Shown piece by piece: positions 7,356 through 16,615 of a stretch of DNA of 64,000 bases. Source of the stretch: JBAZTO01 sp041661865 (GTDB lineage Bacteria; Planctomycetota; Phycisphaerae; SM23-33). Position numbers and translations under genes: made by a program. Below the pieces are notes generated by a model that worked only from the letters and a program-made list of their open reading frames with translations, was not told the origin of the DNA and made no database searches. How positions within the stretch are numbered: the stretch's first letter is position 1; each line of letters starts with the position of its first letter. The stretch is from NCBI GenBank assembly GCA_041661865.1, contig JBAZTO010000008.1, positions 26,752-90,751 on the forward strand. Direction: 5' to 3'.

Positions 7356-8762
7356 TCAGGCCGGCCCGATCGAGGAGGTCGAGGCTGGGGAATCGAAATG
7401 ATGTCGCGTCTTGGGCAAGCTCAACACAAGGACGATGACGCCGCTCACGGCGGCCACGGCGACAGCCGTCGGTACGCTCAGGTCGAGCCCTTGCGCCAAC
7501 TTCATGCCGAAGGCGGCGGCTGCCCCGCCCAGAGTCGTCAGGATAAACACGAATTGCGCCACCCAGTAACTCCACTTCAGGCCGCGGGCAAAGCAGCTCC
7601 AGACGACCCAACCGCCGACGGCGGCGACCAGGGCCGCTCCAGCCCAGGCCAGCGCGGTTGCGGTGCGGTACTCGGGGCCCGAGAGAACCACCACGACCGT
7701 TCCAATTCCCAGCAGTATCGAGCCGGCGCGGCCCAGCCAGGACAGCAGGCTCACGGCACTAGGCAGGCTCTCGGAGGCCGATGCCGCCTCCAGGCTCCGT
7801 CGCTGGAAGAGGGCGACGGCCAGCGCCAAGGCCCCGCCCGAATACATCGCGGCGTAGGCAGCGGCTTTGCCCAGGTAGTCCAGCGGAATGGTTCGCTCGC
7901 GGATGAGCGGATCCTGCACGTCGAAGAGCCGCAGGTTAGGCACCAGCCAGCCCAGCACGGTCAGGGCCACGTTGCCCTCGCGCTGAAAGATGAACTGATG
8001 GCAGTAGCCCAGCACCAGCAGGCCCAGGCAGATCAGGATCGTGGGGATCTGGCTCAGCCGCGTGCTGGAGGCCACCGCCACGGACGTGAAGATCAGCACG
8101 GCCAGGAAGGTGATGGCCACGCCGATGAGCAGTTGCGGGGAGATTTCGGTGCCGAAGGGCACCATGATCCAGCCCTTGCCGATGAAGCCGATCACGCCGC
8201 CGGCGAGGCTCAGCAGTATCACCCCGGCCGTCACGGCCGTCGAGGTGAAGGTCCAGCCAAACAGGTAATTGCCGGCCAGGGCCATCAGAATGACCGCAGC
8301 CAGGGCGGAGTTGCCCAGGATAATGACAGGCCAATCGTAGGGGTCGCTCCCCGTCGATACCACCCCGTGCCGCACGATCATCAGGAACACCAGCGTGCAG
8401 AGGTAGTAGGCCACCGTCACCGCCAGGGCCACGCCGGCGAACTTGCCCAGGACGAAGGTCGCGCGGGAGACGGGCTTGGAAATCACCGTCAGGGCAGTGC
8501 GGTCTTCGATCTCGCGGCTGAGGGCGCCCGACGCGCTGAAGGCCGAGATGAGCATTCCCGACCACAGCAGCATGGACACGCCCATGGCCAGGAGCATTCT
8601 CTGGTCGCTGTCGTGATGCGCGGCGTTGGGGTCCATCGTCCAGCCCGACAGCGGCAGGATCAGCATCAGGATGACGAAGGTCGCCAGAACAATCAGGCCG
8701 AACATGGGCTGGCGAATGGTCTGGACGAACGTGTTGCGGGCAATGGACCAGAGTTTTGTCAT
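7356..8762 (-). CDS. ABC-2-type transport permease, divergent from the SPFH operon
   Basis: A 468-aa polytopic membrane protein. The N terminus (IARNTFVQTIRQPMF) and the following helix, with the cytoplasmic patch LSREIEDRTALTVISKPVSR, are typical of ABC-2 (NatB/CcmB-like) permeases. I count about eleven or twelve hydrophobic segments, more than a standard six-helix permease, including an extra C-terminal helical block (about residues 330-450). It has no ATPase of its own. The ABC ATPase at 13694 is the nearest candidate, and a second permease at 14866 has the same N-terminal style. A 203-bp divergent promoter region separates it from the first SPFH gene. Substrate unknown. Confidence 0.82.
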   Translation of the reverse strand: MTKLWSIARNTFVQTIRQPMFGLIVLATFVILMLILPLSGWTMDPNAAHHDSDQRMLLAMGVSMLLWSGMLISAFSASGALSREIEDRTALTVISKPVSRATFVLGKFAGVALAVTVAYYLCTLVFLMIVRHGVVSTGSDPYDWPVIILGNSALAAVILMALAGNYLFGWTFTSTAVTAGVILLSLAGGVIGFIGKGWIMVPFGTEISPQLLIGVAITFLAVLIFTSVAVASSTRLSQIPTILICLGLLVLGYCHQFIFQREGNVALTVLGWLVPNLRLFDVQDPLIRERTIPLDYLGKAAAYAAMYSGGALALAVALFQRRSLEAASASESLPSAVSLLSWLGRAGSILLGIGTVVVVLSGPEYRTATALAWAGAALVAAVGGWVVWSCFARGLKWSYWVAQFVFILTTLGGAAAAFGMKLAQGLDLSVPTAVAVAAVSGVIVLVLSLPKTRHHFDSPASTSSIGPA

Positions 8763-8965
8763 AATTTCTTCCGTGGCTATGGCTTGAGCGTCGAGAATGA
8801 TACGCTCCGGGCCGGCCGGGGTTTTGCACGGGTCGCAATTTTAGCGCAGCGTCGCGCCTCTTGGCAAGGCAAAGCCGGCAGGCGGCGAACTTCCGCGACC
8901 CTGACAGGCGTGATTTCATGCTCGAAGCGTCACCGGATCGCTTCGGGCCAGGAGAGACTTGCCAG

Positions 8966-11275
8966 ATGATCGACCAGAAACGCGCAAAGAACATGGCCAT
9001 CGCCGGGGCGCTGCTTCAGTTGGCCTTCGCGGCGGTGACGCTGGGGATCTACCGCGTGGTGGATTCGCAGGCGGCCTTGGCCTGTACGCTGCTGCTGGCC
9101 GGCGGGCTGCCGCTGTGGCTGATGGCGGCGCTGCTTTCCTACTGCCGCCAGCTCCAGCAGGCTGAGGAGAAGGAACTTTCCGACATCGCCGCCGCCGGGA
9201 GCGCCGAAGGCCGAATCTTCCGCGACGAGCGAGGCATCCTCTGCCCCGCCACGGCCCGGGCGGCCTGGATGGAGCGTTGGATTGTCCCGATCTTCACCAT
9301 CCTGTGGGCCCTCTACCATGCCGGCATCGCGCTGCTCCTGCTGCAATACCTCTCCAACCGCGCCGCCGCGGAACCGACGGCTTCCGGGGCCGCCCCGGCA
9401 ACGCTGTTCTCCCTGATGCTCGCCTTCATCGCCTTCCTCTTCAGCCGCTACGCCCTGGGCATGGGTTCCCAATCGCAGTGGCGTCTTCTGCGGGCCGCGG
9501 GCAGCTACCTCTTCATCAACACCCTGGCCATCGCCGCGATGGCGGCCGCCCTGCTGGGGGCCTACCAGGGCTACTTCCAGGTCGACCGCGTGGTCTCCTA
9601 CATCATCCCGCTGGTGCAGTTGGTCCTGGCGGCGGAACTGGCACTGAACTTCGTCCTGGACATCTACCGCCCCCGCGTGCCCGGCCAGGAACATCGCTAC
9701 AGTTTTGATTCTCGCTTGTTCAACTTCGTCGCCGAACCCGGCCGCATCGGCCACTCCATCGCCGAGGCCCTCAATTACCAGTTCGGCTTCGAGGTCTCCA
9801 AGACGTGGTTCTACCAGTTGGTCAGCCGGGCGTTCGTGCCGCTGGTGATCCTGGGCAGCCTGATCCTGCTGGGCATGAGCAGCCTGGTGATCGTCGACCA
9901 GGGCGAGCGGGCGGTGCTGCTGCACTGGGGTCGCATCGCCACCGATCGCGGCGATGCGGGCCAGTTGGGCCCGGGCCTGCATCTCAAGTGGCCCTGGCCG
10001 GTGGACCGGGCGCGCCTCTTCAACGTCGCCGCCGTCCACGAGATCCAACTGGGCGCGGGCCGCGAGCGAACCGACGCGGAGCGACGGGGCGCGATCATCC
10101 AGGAGGGCGCCTTCAAGGGCCGCGAACTGAGCCTGTGGACCGAAGAGCACGGCGCTCGCGAGGAACTGGACTTCCTGCTGGCCCAGCCGCCCGACAAGAC
10201 GCGCCCGGCCACCAGCGAGGAACAACGCCCGCCGGTGAGCATCATCAAGCTGGTGGTGCCCATCCATTACGTCATCACCGACGTGGTGAAGTACGGCTTC
10301 AAGGCCGCCGACGTGGACAAACTGCTGGAGATGGAGGCCTACCGCCAGATGGTCAGCTACTGCGCCAGCGCCACGCTGGACTCCCCCGTCGGCCAGGCCA
10401 ACGCCGAGAGGCCCGAGGCCATCATGACCTACGGGCGCCAGCGCGCGACGGCGGAATTGAAGAAGCGAATCCAGGCCGCCGCCGACCGGCTGGACCTGGG
10501 CATCAAGATCGTGTACGTGGGCATCGAGGCGGTGCATCCGCCGGCCGCCGCCGCCTCGGCCTTTGAGGACGTTCTCAAGGCCGAGCGCCAGCAGGACCAG
10601 ACACGCTACACCGCCGAGGCCACCGCCAACGCCACCTTGTCCAACGTGGCGGGCGATCCGGTTTCGGCGCTGAGGCTGGCCCTGGCCATCCGAAAGCTCG
10701 ACCAGTTGGAACGTCTCAACAACCTGCGGGACAATCCATCTGAGCTGGCCAAGGCGATTTCGGAGTACACGCGCCTCACCGGCGACGACATCGGGGCCCT
10801 GACCGAAGAACTGGCCCGCGAGCGTCTGCTGGGACAGACCGGCGAGGGCAAGGGGCAGCTTCTGGCGGACCTCCAGGCCCATCTGGACATGCTCAAGGGC
10901 CTGGCCGCCCAGGGCGCCAAGGCGGACTTTGCCGCCCAGATCCCCGTCGCGCGCAAGGCCGCCGACGCCCTGTTCAGCCAGACCACCGGCGAGCCGGCTG
11001 CCCTGGTCGCCCAGGCCACCGCGCGGCGATGGACGCGCGAACTGAGCGAGCAGGCCCGCGCCGAGGCCTTCGGGCGTCAGCTCCAGGCCTACCGCGCCAG
11101 CCCCAACATCTACATGCTCGACCGCTGGCTGGACGTGTGGGACCAGGTCCTGCCCAAGATCAACAAGTACGTCCTGGGCGTCGACCGCCGACGTATTGAA
11201 ATATGGCTCAACTGGGAGCACGAAGGCAGCATGATGCAAGGCGCCTTCGAGACGGCTCCGGCCGGCACGAAATAG
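8966..11275 (+). CDS. Polytopic SPFH/Band 7 protein (HflK-like) with multi-helix N terminus
   Basis: A 769-aa membrane protein. I start at ATG 8966 (MIDQKRAKN), preceded by GGAGAG; a longer in-frame reading from 8861 lacks coding character. The first about 310 residues contain roughly seven hydrophobic helices. The last one leads directly into the SPFH domain (LVIVDQGERAVLLHWGRI... LHLKWPWPVDRARLF). The distal part is a long Ala/Glu-rich helical region typical of prohibitin/HflK coiled coils. Bacterial HflK has a single N-terminal helix, so the polytopic front end is unusual. It is followed 33 bp later by an HflC-like gene and then another SPFH gene, so the three probably build one hetero-oligomeric membrane ring or cage. 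Molecular role unknown. Confidence 0.85.
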   Translation: MIDQKRAKNMAIAGALLQLAFAAVTLGIYRVVDSQAALACTLLLAGGLPLWLMAALLSYCRQLQQAEEKELSDIAAAGSAEGRIFRDERGILCPATARAAWMERWIVPIFTILWALYHAGIALLLLQYLSNRAAAEPTASGAAPATLFSLMLAFIAFLFSRYALGMGSQSQWRLLRAAGSYLFINTLAIAAMAAALLGAYQGYFQVDRVVSYIIPLVQLVLAAELALNFVLDIYRPRVPGQEHRYSFDSRLFNFVAEPGRIGHSIAEALNYQFGFEVSKTWFYQLVSRAFVPLVILGSLILLGMSSLVIVDQGERAVLLHWGRIATDRGDAGQLGPGLHLKWPWPVDRARLFNVAAVHEIQLGAGRERTDAERRGAIIQEGAFKGRELSLWTEEHGAREELDFLLAQPPDKTRPATSEEQRPPVSIIKLVVPIHYVITDVVKYGFKAADVDKLLEMEAYRQMVSYCASATLDSPVGQANAERPEAIMTYGRQRATAELKKRIQAAADRLDLGIKIVYVGIEAVHPPAAAASAFEDVLKAERQQDQTRYTAEATANATLSNVAGDPVSALRLALAIRKLDQLERLNNLRDNPSELAKAISEYTRLTGDDIGALTEELARERLLGQTGEGKGQLLADLQAHLDMLKGLAAQGAKADFAAQIPVARKAADALFSQTTGEPAALVAQATARRWTRELSEQARAEAFGRQLQAYRASPNIYMLDRWLDVWDQVLPKINKYVLGVDRRRIEIWLNWEHEGSMMQGAFETAPAGTK

Positions 11276-11308
11276 TCATCCTTTGTACTACTATCAAGGA
11301 ACGCGACG

Positions 11309-12292
11309 ATGAAAGCTCACTTAGGCATGTTTGTTCTGGCACTGCTGGTCGTGGGGGCCCTGCTGACCAACACCATCAGCTACCAGGTGGACAACACCGA
11401 GTACGCCCTGATCAAGACCTTCGGGCAGACCACGCGGCAGATCGACGGCCGCCAGGACGCGGGCCTGAAGTTCAAGTGGCCCTGGCCGGTGCAGAAGCTG
11501 GTGGAGTACGACGCCCGCACGTCGGTCTTTGAGGACATGGCCAACGAGGTGCCCACGCGGGACAAGCAGAACGTCCTGATGACCATGGGCTGCGTCTGGC
11601 GGATCAAGGACCCCTCCACCTTCAACTCCACCGTCAACACGCCCGAGGCCGCCCAGGACACCCTGCGCAAGCTGGTCCGCAGCGCCAAGAGCGACGTCGT
11701 GGCCAAGCACAGCATGGACGAGATGATCAACACCGATCCGGCCAAGATGCAGTTGCCGCGGATCGAGGCGGAGATTCTCGACTCGGTGCGCCAGGCGGCG
11801 GACCGCTACGGCATCGAGGTGCAGAACATCGGCATCAAGAGCCTGGTCCTGCCCAAGGACGTCTCGGCCACGGTCATCGAGGCCATGAAGGAAGAGCGTC
11901 AGCGGGACGTCAAGAAGTTCGAGTCGGCCGGGCAGGCGCAGGCCACCGCCATCACCGAGCGCGCCAAGGCCGCCAGTGACCAGATCCTGGAATTCGCCCG
12001 CCGCAAGGCCGCCGAGATCGAGTCCGAGGGCGTCCAGGCCGCGGCCAAGCACTACCAGGAGTTCGCCAAGAACGAGCGGTTCAGCATGTTCCTGCGTTCG
12101 CTGGAGTCGCTCAAGAAGGAACTGGAGAGCAAGACGGTCATTCTGCTGGACGGCTCGCAGTTGCCGGCGGTGGATTTCTTCCGCAACGGCCCGTCGCTCA
12201 AGCCGTTCGATAATGCCCCGTCCCTGCCGGCAGGGACGGAGAAGTCCGACAATTCCGCCGCCGCGACGGCCAAGGAATCCAAGAGCAAGTAG
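11309..12292 (+). CDS. SPFH/Band 7 protein, HflC-like
   Basis: A 327-aa protein with one N-terminal membrane anchor (about residues 4-22) and then an SPFH domain (DNTEYALIKTFGQTTRQI... LKFKWPWPVQKLVEYD). An extended charged helix follows (EERQRDVKKFESAGQAQATA and onward). The C-terminal tail is Ser/Ala/Lys-rich. This is the HflC layout; in E. coli, HflKC surrounds the FtsH protease. No ftsH is present in this window. The gene instead sits between two other SPFH genes and upstream of an ABC transporter. ATG 11309 follows AAGGAACG. It likely co-assembles with its neighbours in the inner membrane. Confidence 0.88.
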   Translation: MKAHLGMFVLALLVVGALLTNTISYQVDNTEYALIKTFGQTTRQIDGRQDAGLKFKWPWPVQKLVEYDARTSVFEDMANEVPTRDKQNVLMTMGCVWRIKDPSTFNSTVNTPEAAQDTLRKLVRSAKSDVVAKHSMDEMINTDPAKMQLPRIEAEILDSVRQAADRYGIEVQNIGIKSLVLPKDVSATVIEAMKEERQRDVKKFESAGQAQATAITERAKAASDQILEFARRKAAEIESEGVQAAAKHYQEFAKNERFSMFLRSLESLKKELESKTVILLDGSQLPAVDFFRNGPSLKPFDNAPSLPAGTEKSDNSAAATAKESKSK

Positions 12293-12309
12293 ACCCGGAG
12301 AGGCTCCAC

Positions 12310-13659
12310 ATGGCTGAACTGTTCCATCATCACCACCCTCATCACGATCACGACGATCACGGGCCCACACACGATGTGAGCGACCCGGCCGCCCAGAGCC
12401 TGGCCAACGCCCTGCGATTGAGCTTCCGCCTGCTGTCGGTGGTCATGATCGTCGTGCTGGGTTTCTACCTGCTGACAGGCGTCAAGACCATTCAGAACTC
12501 GCAGGTGGGCATCAAGAAGGTTTTCGGCAAGGTCGTCGGCCTGGCCAAGCCGGGCCTGGCCTACACCTGGCCGTTCCCCGTCGGCAGCATCGACATCGTC
12601 AACACCAACGAGCAGACGCTGACGATCGATGACTTCTGGATGAGCGAGCGGCCCGAGGAGAAAGCCCAGCCGCTGCTGTCGCGTCAGTATATGGGCGGAG
12701 GCCTCCAGCCCGGCCGCGACGGGGCCCTGCTCACCGGCGACCGCAACCTGCTGCACATCCGCCTGACCTGCCGTTACGCCATCCGCGACCCGCTGGCCTT
12801 CCGCACGCACGTGGGCAACACCAGCGAAGGCGGCGACTCGGCCCGCGAGGTGATCCGCTCGGCCTTGTGCCGCGCCGCCATCGAAGCCGCCGCCGTCGCC
12901 ACCGCCGACGGCCTGCAGCGGACCGATCGCAATACCTTCGCCCGCGCCGTTCAGCAAGGGGCGCAGCAGGAACTCAATGCCCTGGATTCGGGCATCGATA
13001 TCACCAGCGTGCTGCTGACCGAGGCCACCTGGCCCCTGGGCTCACTGCAGGCTTACATCGCGGCGCAGAGCGCCATCAGCCAGGCCGAGCGGAAGAAGGA
13101 CGCCGCCCGCGCCGAGGCCGTGCAGATCCTCTCCCAGGCCGCCGGGGCCAACTACCGCCGCCTGGTGGGCGACGCGGGCATGGAAGCCTTCACCCCTGCC
13201 ACCGCGCCGGCCGGCGAAGCGGCCGGGCCGCAAGGGGAAGACTACAACCTCATCGGCCAGTATGCCGCCGCGCGAAGCGACAAGAACGAGCCGCAGGCCC
13301 AGGCGCTGCTGCAACGCATCGACGCGGTGCTCTCCAGCCGCTCCACCAGCGGCGAGGCCAGCAAGATCATCTCCGACGCCGAGACCGCCCGCCTGGCCAT
13401 GATTCAGCGCGTCATGAGCCGCGTGAACAAGTTCAACCAACTCCTGGCCAGCTACGAGCGGACGCCGGAACTGACGCTCCAGAACCTCTGGATCGCCGTC
13501 CGCGAGGAGATCCTCAACTCCCCCACCGTCTCGAAGTTCTACCTCACCGAGGGCGACGGCAAGACCGTCTTGAAGCTTAACCAGGACCCCGAGATCCTTA
13601 ACGAGGTACTCCGCGCGATGAAGGCGGAGAAGGGCAAGAAGGACTCCCAGCAACCCTAA
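12310..13659 (+). CDS. SPFH/Band 7 protein, HflK-like, with His-rich N terminus
   Basis: A 449-aa protein. The first 22 residues are extremely His/Asp-rich (MAELFHHHHPHHDHDDHGPT). A membrane anchor at about residues 40-60 follows, then the SPFH domain (NSQVGIKKVFGKVVGLAKPGLAYTWPFP) and a long helical C terminus. This is the HflK pattern paired with HflC-like 11309. The His cluster could bind metal ions; the metal P-type ATPase 5 kb upstream makes that tempting but does not prove it. A GGAGAGG ribosome site precedes ATG 12310, 17 bp after the HflC-like stop. It is the third SPFH gene of the operon. Confidence 0.88.
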   Translation: MAELFHHHHPHHDHDDHGPTHDVSDPAAQSLANALRLSFRLLSVVMIVVLGFYLLTGVKTIQNSQVGIKKVFGKVVGLAKPGLAYTWPFPVGSIDIVNTNEQTLTIDDFWMSERPEEKAQPLLSRQYMGGGLQPGRDGALLTGDRNLLHIRLTCRYAIRDPLAFRTHVGNTSEGGDSAREVIRSALCRAAIEAAAVATADGLQRTDRNTFARAVQQGAQQELNALDSGIDITSVLLTEATWPLGSLQAYIAAQSAISQAERKKDAARAEAVQILSQAAGANYRRLVGDAGMEAFTPATAPAGEAAGPQGEDYNLIGQYAAARSDKNEPQAQALLQRIDAVLSSRSTSGEASKIISDAETARLAMIQRVMSRVNKFNQLLASYERTPELTLQNLWIAVREEILNSPTVSKFYLTEGDGKTVLKLNQDPEILNEVLRAMKAEKGKKDSQQP

Positions 13660-13693
13660 GACTCCCCCACCGCCCGGCGCGGGATAGGCGACT

Positions 13694-14863
13694 ATGGAAC
13701 ACAGCGACGAAAATGTTGTAGAGGTTCGCAAGCTGACCAAGATCTTCCGCGACTTCTGGCTGCGGGAGAAGGTCGCCGCCGTTTCGGAACTGGACCTGGA
13801 TATCCATCCGCGCGAAGTCTTCGGCCTGCTGGGCCCCAACGGTTCGGGCAAGAGCACCACGCTTAAGATGATCCTGGGGCTGCTGTTCCCCACGCGGGGC
13901 CGGGTCAGCGTCTTTGGACGCCTGCCCACCGACGTGCGGACCAAGAGCCGCATCGGCTTCCTGCCCGAAGAGTCGTACCTCTACCCGTTCCTCGACGCCC
14001 GCGAAACGCTCGACTTCTACGGCCGGCTGTTCCACCAGGACCGCCGCCAGCGCAATCGCCGCACCGACATGCTGCTGGACATGGTGGGCCTGTCCAGCGT
14101 GGCCCACCGCCGCGTGGGTGAATACTCCAAGGGCATGCAGCGGCGCATCGGGCTGGCCCAGGCGCTGATCAACGACCCCGACCTGCTCATCCTGGACGAA
14201 CCCACCAGCGGCATGGACCCAGTGGGCACGCGGCAGTTCAAGGACCTCATCAAGACCCTGGCCCTGCGCGGCAAGACGGTCATCCTCTCCAGCCATCTGC
14301 TGGCCGACGTGGAGGATGTCTGCGACCGCGTGTGTATCCTGTACGGCGGCAAGCAGCGGGCTTGCGGGCCCATCGACACCCTGCTGGCCAAGAGCGGCCT
14401 GACCCAGATCGTCGTCGAGCAACTGGACGAGCCGACCCTGGCCGCCGTCGAGCGGCAACTGGGGTCCGCCCACAAGCGAATCGTCGAGATCACCACGCCG
14501 CGCGACAAGCTGGAGTCGCTCTTCCTCCGCATCGTCCAGGAGGCCCAGGAGCAGCGCCTCGTCACCGGCGGCGCCGCTGCCGGCGGGCCGGTGGCGCAGT
14601 TCCTGCGCGGCGAAGGCGACGGCAAGACCGTCATCGAGGAACTGGTCGCCGCCGCCGTGCCCGAAGGCCGCGCCGCCTCGGCCACCCCGGTTGTCGCGCC
14701 CGCGCCGGAACCTGCCCGCAACGTGCTCCAGACCCTCACCGAGGCCGACAAGGCCGCCCCGGAGACCTCCCAGATCCCCGCCCCCCTCCAGGGGCAGGCT
14801 CCCAAAGTCGCCGACCGCCACGTGCTGGATGACCTGCTGGGCGGCGGAGGCAAAAAGGAGTAG
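13694..14863 (+). CDS. ABC transporter ATP-binding protein (ABC-2/NatA class) with C-terminal extension
   Basis: A 389-aa cytoplasmic ATPase. Walker A GPNGSGKST lies at about 47-55, the signature YSKGMQRR at about 144-151 and Walker B LLILDEPTSGMDP at about 164-176, followed by the switch His (ILSSHL). The NatA-like core ends near residue 240. A further about 150 residues are Ala/Pro-rich and may contact the SPFH proteins or permeases; that is speculation. The stop at 14863 is 2 bp before the ATG of the permease at 14866, so the pair forms one transporter. Export is the usual direction for ABC-2 systems. Substrate unknown. Confidence 0.92.
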   Translation: MEHSDENVVEVRKLTKIFRDFWLREKVAAVSELDLDIHPREVFGLLGPNGSGKSTTLKMILGLLFPTRGRVSVFGRLPTDVRTKSRIGFLPEESYLYPFLDARETLDFYGRLFHQDRRQRNRRTDMLLDMVGLSSVAHRRVGEYSKGMQRRIGLAQALINDPDLLILDEPTSGMDPVGTRQFKDLIKTLALRGKTVILSSHLLADVEDVCDRVCILYGGKQRACGPIDTLLAKSGLTQIVVEQLDEPTLAAVERQLGSAHKRIVEITTPRDKLESLFLRIVQEAQEQRLVTGGAAAGGPVAQFLRGEGDGKTVIEELVAAAVPEGRAASATPVVAPAPEPARNVLQTLTEADKAAPETSQIPAPLQGQAPKVADRHVLDDLLGGGGKKE

Positions 14864-14865
14864 TC

Positions 14866-16512
14866 ATGCGGAATATCTGGGCCGTCGCTCGCCACAGCCT
14901 CGCTCAATGCCTCCGAATGAAGGTGGCGGCGGTCTTCATCGTCATCCTGGCCATCATGCTCGTGACCCTGCCGATGGTCATGCAGGGCGACGGCACGCTG
15001 GCGGGCAAGATACGAACCTTGCTGGCTTACGGAACGGGCCTGACGGCCGTCCTGCTTTCGCTGGTCACCGTCCTTCTCTCGGTTGCGGTGGTCACCTCCG
15101 ACGTGGAGGCCAAGCGAATCTTCATGGTGGCCACCAAGCCCCTGGCCCGCTGGCAGTACATCCTGGGGCGATTCCTGGGCGTGGTGCTGCTGGACGTACT
15201 CCTGCTGGCCGTGGCCGGCGCATCGATCTATGGGGCGGCCCAGTACCTCCGCCGCCAGACGCCGCTGAACCCCGACGACCGCCGCCGGGTGGAAACCGAG
15301 GTCTTTGCCTCCCGCGGACGTGTCACGCCCCAGCCCGTTGACGTCGAAGCCAAGGTTCAGGATCGGACACGCCGGCTCCAGGAGGAAGGCCGATACCAGC
15401 AGGCGCTGGAGGCCTACAGGGCCAAGACCGGCGGCGACGCCGACCGTGCCAAGAAGATGCTCGACGACCAGATCCGCGAAGAAGAAACCGCCGCCGCCCA
15501 GTCCGTGGGCGTGGGCGGAATCTTCAACTGGTCCTTCAAGGGCATCAAGACTATTGGCCAGCCGGTCTCGACCACCGGCAAGATTCTCGATGCCGAACCG
15601 AAATACCTGCTCTATCGCATCCAGGCGCCAGCGACGATCCTGGGCCGCCTGGTCTACGGCGGGCCCGTGCAGATCAACGGCGTCGTCGCCAGCACCGCGC
15701 AAGTGGGGCAGGATTACTTTGAGGCTCAGTTTTTCAAGCGGGACATCGCCAATGCCGCCGTCCTGTCGCTGAGCAAGGGCAGCGAGGTCAGGATCGACAT
15801 CGACCCGACCATCCAGCTCACCTACCGCGCCTCCACAGCCAGCGATCCACCGGACAAGACGCTCCAAAGCCTCTGGCAGTTCCAGAATTCCAAGACCGGC
15901 TTCCTTTACCAGGTTCCCCGCGGCGACGCGATTCGCACCAACTCCACGCTGACGGTTTCCGCCCGCGTGGTCGACGACGAAGGCCGCACCGAGGTCCAGT
16001 ACCTCAACCTGCCCTGGGATGTCTCCGGCCTCGGTTCGAGTGTCACGATCCTCAACAGTGACGTGTCGATCCTCTTCCCGGTGGACCGCTTCGAGTGGAA
16101 TTTCCTGCGAGGCCTCCTGCTGGTCCTGATGCAATTGATCTTCCTGGCAGCCGTGGGGGTCTTCGCGGGCAGTTTCCTGTCCTTCCCGGTGGCGTGCCTG
16201 GTTTCCTTCACGGTGCTGCCCGTCGCCCTGGCCCGGACATTCCTCGTCGGGGCGATGACGGTCGTGCCCTCGGCCTCCAGGCCCGAACAAATCCTCCAGG
16301 TCATCGGCGGCCATCTGGTCAGCGTCCTCAACGCCCTGCTGCCCGACCTTGCCAAGACCATGCCGTCCGAACTCCTGGCCGACGGCCTGAATATCCCCTG
16401 GTCGCTCCTGGCCACCGCGGCGATTCTGACGGTGGTTTTGCGGGCCGGGCTGGCGCTGCTGCTGGCCTGCTGGATATTCTCCAGGCGGGAACTGGCGAGG
16501 GTGCAGGTATGA
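14866..16512 (+). CDS. ABC-2-type permease with large extracytoplasmic domain
   Basis: A 548-aa inner-membrane protein. It has an N-terminal ABC-2 segment (VARHSLAQCLRMKVAAVFIV), further helices to about residue 125, and the cytoplasmic patch MVATKPLARWQYILGR. A soluble domain of about 270 residues (about 130-400) lies between membrane parts and probably sits in the periplasm. A C-terminal cluster of helices (about 405-540) follows. AAGGAG precedes the ATG. Its N-terminal region and the sequence around 'KPLAR' resemble the divergent permease at 7356 ('KPVSR'), so the two may be a heteromeric permease pair driven by the ATPase at 13694. Transported substrate unknown. Confidence 0.85.
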   Translation: MRNIWAVARHSLAQCLRMKVAAVFIVILAIMLVTLPMVMQGDGTLAGKIRTLLAYGTGLTAVLLSLVTVLLSVAVVTSDVEAKRIFMVATKPLARWQYILGRFLGVVLLDVLLLAVAGASIYGAAQYLRRQTPLNPDDRRRVETEVFASRGRVTPQPVDVEAKVQDRTRRLQEEGRYQQALEAYRAKTGGDADRAKKMLDDQIREEETAAAQSVGVGGIFNWSFKGIKTIGQPVSTTGKILDAEPKYLLYRIQAPATILGRLVYGGPVQINGVVASTAQVGQDYFEAQFFKRDIANAAVLSLSKGSEVRIDIDPTIQLTYRASTASDPPDKTLQSLWQFQNSKTGFLYQVPRGDAIRTNSTLTVSARVVDDEGRTEVQYLNLPWDVSGLGSSVTILNSDVSILFPVDRFEWNFLRGLLLVLMQLIFLAAVGVFAGSFLSFPVACLVSFTVLPVALARTFLVGAMTVVPSASRPEQILQVIGGHLVSVLNALLPDLAKTMPSELLADGLNIPWSLLATAAILTVVLRAGLALLLACWIFSRRELARVQV

Positions 16513-16615
16513 GCGGCCTGGCGAAAACAAGCTTGTTCGCAGATGGAGTCTTTCAGAGCGGCTGTGCCTTCTGGGCTCCGGCCTGGGGCTCTGAGGCGGC
16601 GGAAGAGAGTGTCCG

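Noticed and set aside
5146..7611. 821-aa minus-strand open frame
   Set aside because: Antisense shadow of the P-type ATPase gene; composition (His/Gly/Arg-rich, no domain) reflects the opposite strand of high-GC coding DNA.
8930..11239. 769-aa minus-strand open frame
   Set aside because: Antisense to the first SPFH gene; no recognisable family, low-complexity composition.
14017..16530. 837-aa minus-strand open frame
   Set aside because: Antisense to the ABC ATPase and permease genes, both of which have clear motifs on the plus strand.
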